Source: CAWAND01 sp963797485
GTDB taxonomy: Bacteria; Chloroflexota; Anaerolineae; Anaerolineales; E44-bin32
Direction: 5' to 3'
Length of the DNA: 64,000 nucleotides
Assembly: GCA_963797485.1 (NCBI GenBank)
Contig: CAWCPF010000004.1
Span: 186,001-250,000, forward strand
The position numbers were made by a program, and so were the translations under genes. The notes beneath the pieces are model-generated. The model was given only the letters and a program-made list of their open reading frames with translations, was not told the DNA's origin and ran no database searches. Below, in pieces: positions 59,244-64,000 of the stretch (position 1 is the stretch's first letter; every line of letters begins with the position of its first letter).

Positions 59244-59606
59244 TCAGAAATCCAACGTGCGTACGTCGCCCGCGGCCAGATGCTGGACCACGTGGGCGGC
59301 GGTGACGACGCGCGCCCCTTCGATCATGTCGGCCTCCGTGATCCCGCGCGGCTTGGTGCATGTCCCGCATGCCCAGATCTCCCCTCCGTTTCCGACGAAC
59401 TGCTGCATCACGTCTTTGAGGGCGGGGAAGCCTTCCTTTTGCACTCCATCGGCGCGTCCCTTCTTGGCCAGCCACACCCCGTCGATCGTCAACAGGACGA
59501 CCGCCTCCTGGTCGGCCGAGGCGGCCACATTGCCCACGATGAAGGAAAGGGTCGCCCGCTCCGGGTCCTCATCGCCGTGCGTGCAGTTAACCATGAACTT
59601 GCCCAT
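59244..59606 (-). CDS. DsrE-family protein
   Basis: 120 residues: FMVNCTHGDEDPERATLSFIVGNVAA, EAVVLLTIDGVWLAKKG, PALKDVMQQFVGNGGEIWACGTCTKPRGI and DMIEGARVVTAAHVVQHLA. This is the DsrE/DsrF-like fold with a conserved cysteine pair (ACGTC) in the position used for sulfane-sulfur handling. A GGAGG site lies 7 bp upstream of its ATG. The TusA-like gene 21 bp upstream is its natural partner in sulfur relay, so the two probably pass persulfide sulfur to a common target. Confidence 0.85.
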   Translation of the reverse strand: MGKFMVNCTHGDEDPERATLSFIVGNVAASADQEAVVLLTIDGVWLAKKGRADGVQKEGFPALKDVMQQFVGNGGEIWACGTCTKPRGITEADMIEGARVVTAAHVVQHLAAGDVRTLDF

Positions 59607-59627
59607 AGCGTTGCCTCCTGTGGCTCT

Positions 59628-59921
59628 CTAGGATTCCGGTTTCTTCTGAAGGAAGAACCGCAGCGTGTTGGGGGGTTCCTCCGTGATCGCCAGCAGCGTG
59701 TTGCCGGAGAGCTGGCTCCACGCCTCGACGTCCATCCTGGCCGTGGGATCGTTCACGCGCACTTCCAGCACCTTCCCGGCTTCCATCTCTCTTAGCCGGG
59801 CCTTGATGGCAGGTGTGAGCAGAGCGCAGGATGCCCCCTGGCTCGGGTCGGCATCGAGCATCTCGAGCAGGCTGTCGGCCTGGGGCATGGCAGCTGAGTG
59901 GGTTTCGGGGGGTTGTGGCAT
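59628..59921 (-). CDS. TusA-like sulfur carrier
   Basis: About 97 residues. The pattern ADPSQGASCALLTPAIKARL, then MEAGKVLEVRVNDPTARMDVEAW, SGNTLLAI and LRFFLQKK is that of TusA-like proteins: one active cysteine near the start, a basic helix, and the conserved GKVLEVRVNDPTA strand. The usual CPxP is here CALLTP, as in divergent members. It carries sulfur as a persulfide. ATG 59921 has an AAGGAGG site 10 bp upstream; GTG 59990 would add residues unlike the family. It lies just upstream of the DsrE-like gene. Confidence 0.78.
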   Translation of the reverse strand: MPQPPETHSAAMPQADSLLEMLDADPSQGASCALLTPAIKARLREMEAGKVLEVRVNDPTARMDVEAWSQLSGNTLLAITEEPPNTLRFFLQKKPES

Positions 59922-60067
59922 TCCGGTTCCGCCTCCTTCGTCGTCCGGCGAAATGCAGACCTCGGGATCCGTAGTCTTCCCCGAGGGCACATCCTCGGTG
60001 AGGGAACGCAGGAGGGCTTCCCCTGGGCGGAGGTGAGTCTCCCCCGCCCAGGTATCGCCCGGTCCAA

Positions 60068-60322
60068 CTACCCGTCTAACCCGGGGTCAGGGGGCTCAGG
60101 GCTCGGGGTTGGGGTTACGGGCGGCGGGGTTTCGACCGGCCCGCTGCAGCGGATGTGACGATAACGGTGATGGATGCCTCCTCCATGTCGCCGTCCTTCC
60201 GCGACGGCGGCAAATGTCGCCGAAGCGTAGCCGGCCTGCCCCACCGACATCGGTGCCGCGGCGATCGAGAACGCTGTGAGCGCCGTGAGCATCAACCAGC
60301 GAAGTCCCCATCTGTATCTCAT
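60068..60322 (-). CDS. small secreted protein with Pro/Thr tail
   Basis: 84 residues. A signal peptide (MRYRWGLRWLMLTALTAFSIAAAP) is followed by a short His/Arg-rich middle (GRRHGGGIHHRYRHIRC) and a Pro/Thr-rich end (PPPVTPTPSPEPPDPG). No domain recognised; it could bind metal through the histidines. An AAGGAGGAG site lies 6 bp before ATG 60322. It is leftward and ends 146 bp before the TusA-like gene, so it could head that operon. Confidence 0.6.
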   Translation of the reverse strand: MRYRWGLRWLMLTALTAFSIAAAPMSVGQAGYASATFAAVAEGRRHGGGIHHRYRHIRCSGPVETPPPVTPTPSPEPPDPGLDG

Positions 60323-60578
60323 CGCAACTCCTCCTTGGATCTTGCGCCTCACCCGGGACCGATACCGGATTGTGCGCTTCGACAAGCCGTTGCCTGTACC
60401 TACTCTGCGTCATGTCTGGAAGCCTGTTTCCCCATGTCACAGAATACGGCGTGGAAGGAAGGGTTGTCGCCTATCGAAAGAATGGAATCAGGAATGGAGA
60501 TCGTGTTCCGCCAGCGGGTTCTCACGGTAGAATCTCGACATCGGATGAACGAGTTGGAGTTCAGACGAGATTCAGCCT

Positions 60579-62901
60579 ATGGCCGCCAGAAACGGGCAAG
60601 TCCCCCATGAAGCCTTGAGTAAGCGTGCGGTTGAGATTCTGGGCTTGCTGGCGGACGGACTGTCGGACCGCGAGATAGCCGAACGCCTGGTGATGTCCAT
60701 CAACACAGTCAAGTGGTACAACCGCCAAATCTACAGCGTATTGGGCGTCGGCAGCCGGACCCAGGCTGTTGCCTTCGCTCGTGACCTCAGGCTTCTGGAC
60801 AATGACGACAGACCGAGGGCGACGTTCCAGCTCGTTCCTACCGCCCCAGGGCATGAACTCCCGCCTGAAACCACCCATTTCATCGGCCGCAAACATGAAA
60901 TGGAAGCGGTCATGAGCCTGTTAGAAACGGCGCACATGCTGACCCTGGTTGGGCCCCCGGGAACGGGCAAGACCCGACTTGGGGCTCCAGATCGCCGCAA
61001 AGATGGCCGAGGCCTTCCGGGAGGGAGTGTGCTTTGTTTCCCTGGGGCCCATCAGCGATCCCGGGCTGGTCACAAATGCCATTGCCAGCGCCCTTCGGGT
61101 GAATGAGGTTCCCGGTCAGCCACTCATCGAGACGCTAAAGCAGGCTCTCGGCCAAGATCGGATGCTGCTGATCCTCGACAACTTCGAGCACCTGCTGTCG
61201 GGCGCGACGCAAGTGTCAGCACTGCTCTCCGCCGCGCCGAATTTGGTGGTGCTGGCGACCAGCAGGGAACCCCTCCATCTCTACGGCGAGCAGGAATTCG
61301 CTGTCCCACCGCTGGAGTTGCCCGACCCGGAGACCCTAGATCCCCAGGCTCTGGCAGAGTGCGAATCCACGGCCCTATTCGTAGAGCGGGCAAGGGCGGT
61401 GCGATCGGATTTCGAAGTAAGCCCAGATAACGCACGCGATATCGCCAAAATATGTGTATGTCTCGAGGGGATTCCATTGGCCATTGAACTGGCTGCGGCG
61501 CGCATCAAACTACTGACACCGCAAACCCTGCTCGCCCGCCTGTCGAGCCAACTCGACACCCTTACCGGCGGCGCCCGGAATTTGCCCGCCCGCCAGCAGA
61601 CTCTGCGTAACACGATGGAGTGGAGCAACAACCTGCTCGACGAAGGCGAGAAAGCGTTGTTTGCACGGCTGGCGGTATTTGCGGGTGGCTGGTCCTTGGA
61701 GGCCGCAGAAGTCGTATGCGGCCAAGGCCTTACCTTGGCGGTGCTTGATGGGCTAGCCTCGTTGGTGGACAAGAGCCTGATTCAGCAGATCGGGGAAGTC
61801 GCAGGCGAGCCGCGTTTTACGATGCTGGAAACTATCCGCGAATACGCACTGGAGTGCCTGAAAGCGAGCGGGCAGGAAGAGGCGTTGCGCGGACGCCACG
61901 CCTCGTACTTTACCGCCTTCGCCGAGCGAACCGGAACCCCCCTCTATCGCCGGTATCGGTCGACAGTCTTGACACGTCTCGAAGCAGAGCAAAACAACTT
62001 CCGGGCTGCCCTAAGCTGGTCGCTTGCAGGCGACCCGGAACCGGGACTGCGGCTTATTGCGGTTCTGGGGGTATGCTGGCGCATCCGCAGCTACCTGATT
62101 GAAGGCTTTCACTGGGCCGAACGCCTGCTCGAAGTCGGCACGAACGTTGCGCCGGAGCTGCGCGCCAATGCCCTCAGCAGCGCCAGCAGCCTGCTGGCCT
62201 GCCAATTGGGCAACTATGCCGAGGCCGAGCGGATGAGCCTCGAAGCGTTGGGTCTTGCGCGTCAGAGCGGTGACAAGCGTTCCATTGCCAGCGCTTTGGA
62301 CGCACGGGGGACGGCCCTGATGGAATCCCATGCGGCAGACGCGAGGCTATGCTTCGATGAAGCCCTTGCCCTGTTCGGAGCACTAGATGACCAATGGCGT
62401 ATCGCCGAAACGCTAAACAGGCTTGGGGAAGTGATCCGGCTGGAAGGTGACGACGAATTGGCGGAACAACACTATCAGCAAGCGCTGTCCCGTTTCCGCC
62501 AAATCGGCTGGGGTGCACCTTCGGTGCTGCACAACCTCGCCTATATGGCGCAACACCAGAAGGATTACGAACGCGCACGGTCGCTGTTCGCTGAGGCGTT
62601 GACGTTCTCCCAGGAACTGCAGGACAGGCTTTCCATTGCCAGTTGCCTGGTTGGATTGGCAGGTATTCTCGGAGTTCTGGGGGAGCCGCAGCGGGCGGTG
62701 CGGCTTTTCGGCGCCGCCGAGGCTCTGCGGGACAACCTAGGCGCGCAAATCCAGCCAGCAGACCGCCTCGACTACGAGAGCAACTTGGCGGTTTCGCGCG
62801 CCCAACTCGAACCCGCAATCTTCGAGACAACCTGGGCCGAGGGCCGTGCCCTGTCGCTCGAGCAGGCCGCCGCATCTGCCCTCGAACGCAGCGACGCATA
62901 A
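60579..62901 (+). CDS. LuxR-HTH / NB-ARC ATPase / TPR regulator (frameshifted)
   Basis: About 774 residues. An N-terminal LuxR-type HTH (LSKRAVEILGLLADGLSDREIAERL, MSINTVKWYNRQIYSVLGV) is followed by a P-loop ATPase (FIGRKHEMEAVMSLL, LVGPPGTGKTRL, RMLLILDNFEHLL, VLATSREPL, LPLAIELAAARI) and a C-terminal TPR-like repeat region (LAEQHYQQALSRFRQIG, YERARSLFAEALTFSQEL). The HTH stands before the ATPase, the reverse of MalT. A single extra base near 60975 (just after the Walker A motif) breaks the frame. It is divergent from the TusA/DsrE operon and may respond to a small signal to control it; that link is inferred from position only. Confidence 0.88.
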
Positions 62902-63187
62902 GGCTTTCCTGAGTGGCCGATGTCCTCGGGATTGCGCGGAAGAACGATGAGCCAATCTCTTGCGGCTCGGATTCGGGCGAGTCCTACGCTGTATCATCGG
63001 GCGCGATGGGCCCCCACGTAACACACTGCCCGCTCCGAGCGAATTCTCCGGAGAGCGAAGCGGCCGCACGCATCAGTTCACCCCCCTGCGGCAAGGCAGC
63101 CGCCAGCTGCCAGGAATCCCGGCCCGCGACCACCTTGGCGAATTTACATCACCCTTGTCCCCGATCTGGCAATCACCCTTATTCAGG

Positions 63188-63259
63188 AGGCGACGACGGG
63201 ATTCGAACCCGTGGATGAGGGTTTTGCAGACCCTTGCCTTACCACTTGGCTACGTCGCC
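63188..63259 (-). tRNA. tRNA-Cys (GCA)
   Basis: The minus strand folds as a full tRNA: acceptor GGCGACG/CGTCGCC, a D arm around AGTGGTAA, anticodon arm AGGGT-CTGCAAA-ACCCT with anticodon GCA, and T arm ACGGG-TTCGAAT-CCCGT. CCA is not encoded. A broken relic of the same gene lies at 57553-57665. Confidence 0.95.
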
Positions 63260-63265
63260 GAAATG

Positions 63266-63356
63266 AAGCTGTCAGCCCTCAGCTCTCAGCCATCAGCTAG
63301 AGCACCCATCCCTCATTCGGGTTAGCTGATCGCTGACGGCTGTAAGCTGACAGCTT
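63266..63356. repeat. imperfect inverted repeat between the two tRNA genes
   Basis: The outer arms AAGCTGTCAGC (63266-63276) and GCTGACAGCTT (63346-63356) are perfect complements, and the pairing continues inward with gaps (CAGC, TCAGC, ATCAGCTA) over ~36 bp per arm. It is built of short CAGC/TCAGC units, like small palindromic intergenic repeats. Confidence 0.6.
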
Positions 63357-63361
63357 GAGAG

Positions 63362-63432
<71 letters not shown>

Positions 63433-63537
63433 TCGAGCAACCGAAGCATACCTTTAAGGGGGTTGGGCGTCAAGCCAACCCGGCCGCGACAGGGCAGCGG
63501 CGCCTTCCACTCCTCCTCCGGGGCGCCAACCGGCGGT

Positions 63538-63555
63538 TTGTGAAGAAATTCACTA
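63538..63555. promoter_or_regulatory. Rex-type operator, one mismatch
   Basis: TTGTGAAGAAATTCACTA differs by one base from the consensus TTGTGAA-N4-TTCACAA and has the same GAAA centre as the perfect site at 19704. It lies 97 bp before the threonine synthase start codon. Rex itself is not encoded in the window. Confidence 0.5.
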
Positions 63556-63652
63556 ACCAGGCCAAGCGGCCTTGGGCCCGGGTTGTGAGCCCGGCCGGTC
63601 TGGAGTACAGTCCACCCGCCAACTTCGGCCGCTCGACAGGCACACCAAACCC

Positions 63653-64000
63653 ATGCCCAGCTACCTTTCTCGGCTCGAATGCCCCGAATGCCGCACGGCC
63701 TTCTCGGCCGATTTGATCCAGACCATCTGCCAGGATTGCCAATCCCCTATTCTGGCCGGCTATGATCTGGCCCGGCTGGGGCGCGACCGCGACCGGGCGG
63801 AGTTTGCCCGCCGGCCATCGGGCCTGTGGCGCTGGGCCGAGCTCTTGCCGGTGGCCGATCCGGCCCTCAGGACCGACCTGGGAGAGGGGGACACTCCCCT
63901 CTTGGCAGCAAGCAAGCTCGGACAGGACCTGGGGCTGCCCCGACTTTATATTAAGGAAGAAGGCCTCAATCCAACCGGCACCTTCAAGGCCCGTGGCCTG
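63653..64000 (+). CDS. thrC: threonine synthase (5' part, cut by the window end)
   Basis: The first 116 residues are visible. A zinc-ribbon-like start (LECPECRTAFSADLIQTICQDC) leads to LGEGDTPLLAASKLG, LYIKEEGLNPTGTFKARGL, in which the FK lysine is the PLP-binding residue of this fold-type II family. It makes threonine from O-phosphohomoserine. The CPxC...CxDC extension belongs to the class of longer threonine synthases. The reading frame runs to the window end without interruption. ATG 63653 is the first start; a ribosome-binding site is not obvious. Confidence 0.9.
   Translation, partial: MPSYLSRLECPECRTAFSADLIQTICQDCQSPILAGYDLARLGRDRDRAEFARRPSGLWRWAELLPVADPALRTDLGEGDTPLLAASKLGQDLGLPRLYIKEEGLNPTGTFKARGL

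Overview
The window looks like a stretch of a GC-rich chromosome from the Chloroflexota, probably near the Anaerolineae. This is inferred from gene content: Thr/Pro-rich lipoproteins with an NBR1-type Ig-like domain, a LuxR-HTH/ATPase/TPR regulator, an actinobacterial-type (class I) xylose isomerase inside an ABC/LacI sugar locus, and a giant GH94 glucan synthase. No rRNA or marker gene confirms it. Many genes are broken by single-base frameshifts, most of them one extra base, so part of the breakage is probably sequence error. The coordinates of such genes span the reconstructed gene.

Layout. 0-7 kb: a mosaic with an ArsR regulator and a QmoC-like iron-sulfur/membrane protein, a LysR and an XRE-cupin regulator on the other strand, a membrane protein with decayed copies of its 3' end, and a chimeric remnant of ygeY joined to ygeW. 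7.4-19.3 kb: the most unusual locus, an ABC exporter, five sulfotransferase-like genes in a row, a small membrane-anchored protein, an HTTM-domain membrane protein, one GT4 and three GT2 glycosyltransferases, all rightward, most touching or overlapping. It looks like a pathway for making and exporting a sulfated glycan or glycolipid. 20-25 kb: a zinc-ribbon beta-propeller membrane protein, DUF937 and DUF3597 proteins and an ammonium transporter.

25.2-39.8 kb: a beta-glucoside/xyloside utilisation locus: LacI regulator, sugar-binding lipoprotein, two permeases, GH94 phosphorylase, GH1, GH3, xylose isomerase, an unknown protein and xylulokinase. Oligosaccharides would enter through the ABC importer (no ATPase gene is present here), be split by phosphorolysis or hydrolysis, and xylose would go through XylA/XylB to xylulose 5-phosphate. 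40-44.6 kb (leftward): a short UvrA paralogue, DUF1801, SRPBCC, VOC and ArsR proteins. 45-57 kb: a membrane-anchored protein, a tandem universal stress protein, an 8.7-kb cyclic beta-1,2-glucan synthase-like gene, and a lipoprotein.

57.5-63.3 kb: a leftward sulfur/redox operon (TusA-like, DsrE-like, AhpD-like, SnoaL-like), a small secreted protein and a divergent LuxR-ATPase regulator. This block lies between a scrambled tRNA-Cys relic and an intact tRNA-Cys, the arrangement expected of an island integrated at a tRNA. tRNA-Gly and the first third of threonine synthase end the window. Two near-identical Rex-type operators (19.7 and 63.5 kb) lie in gene-free DNA.
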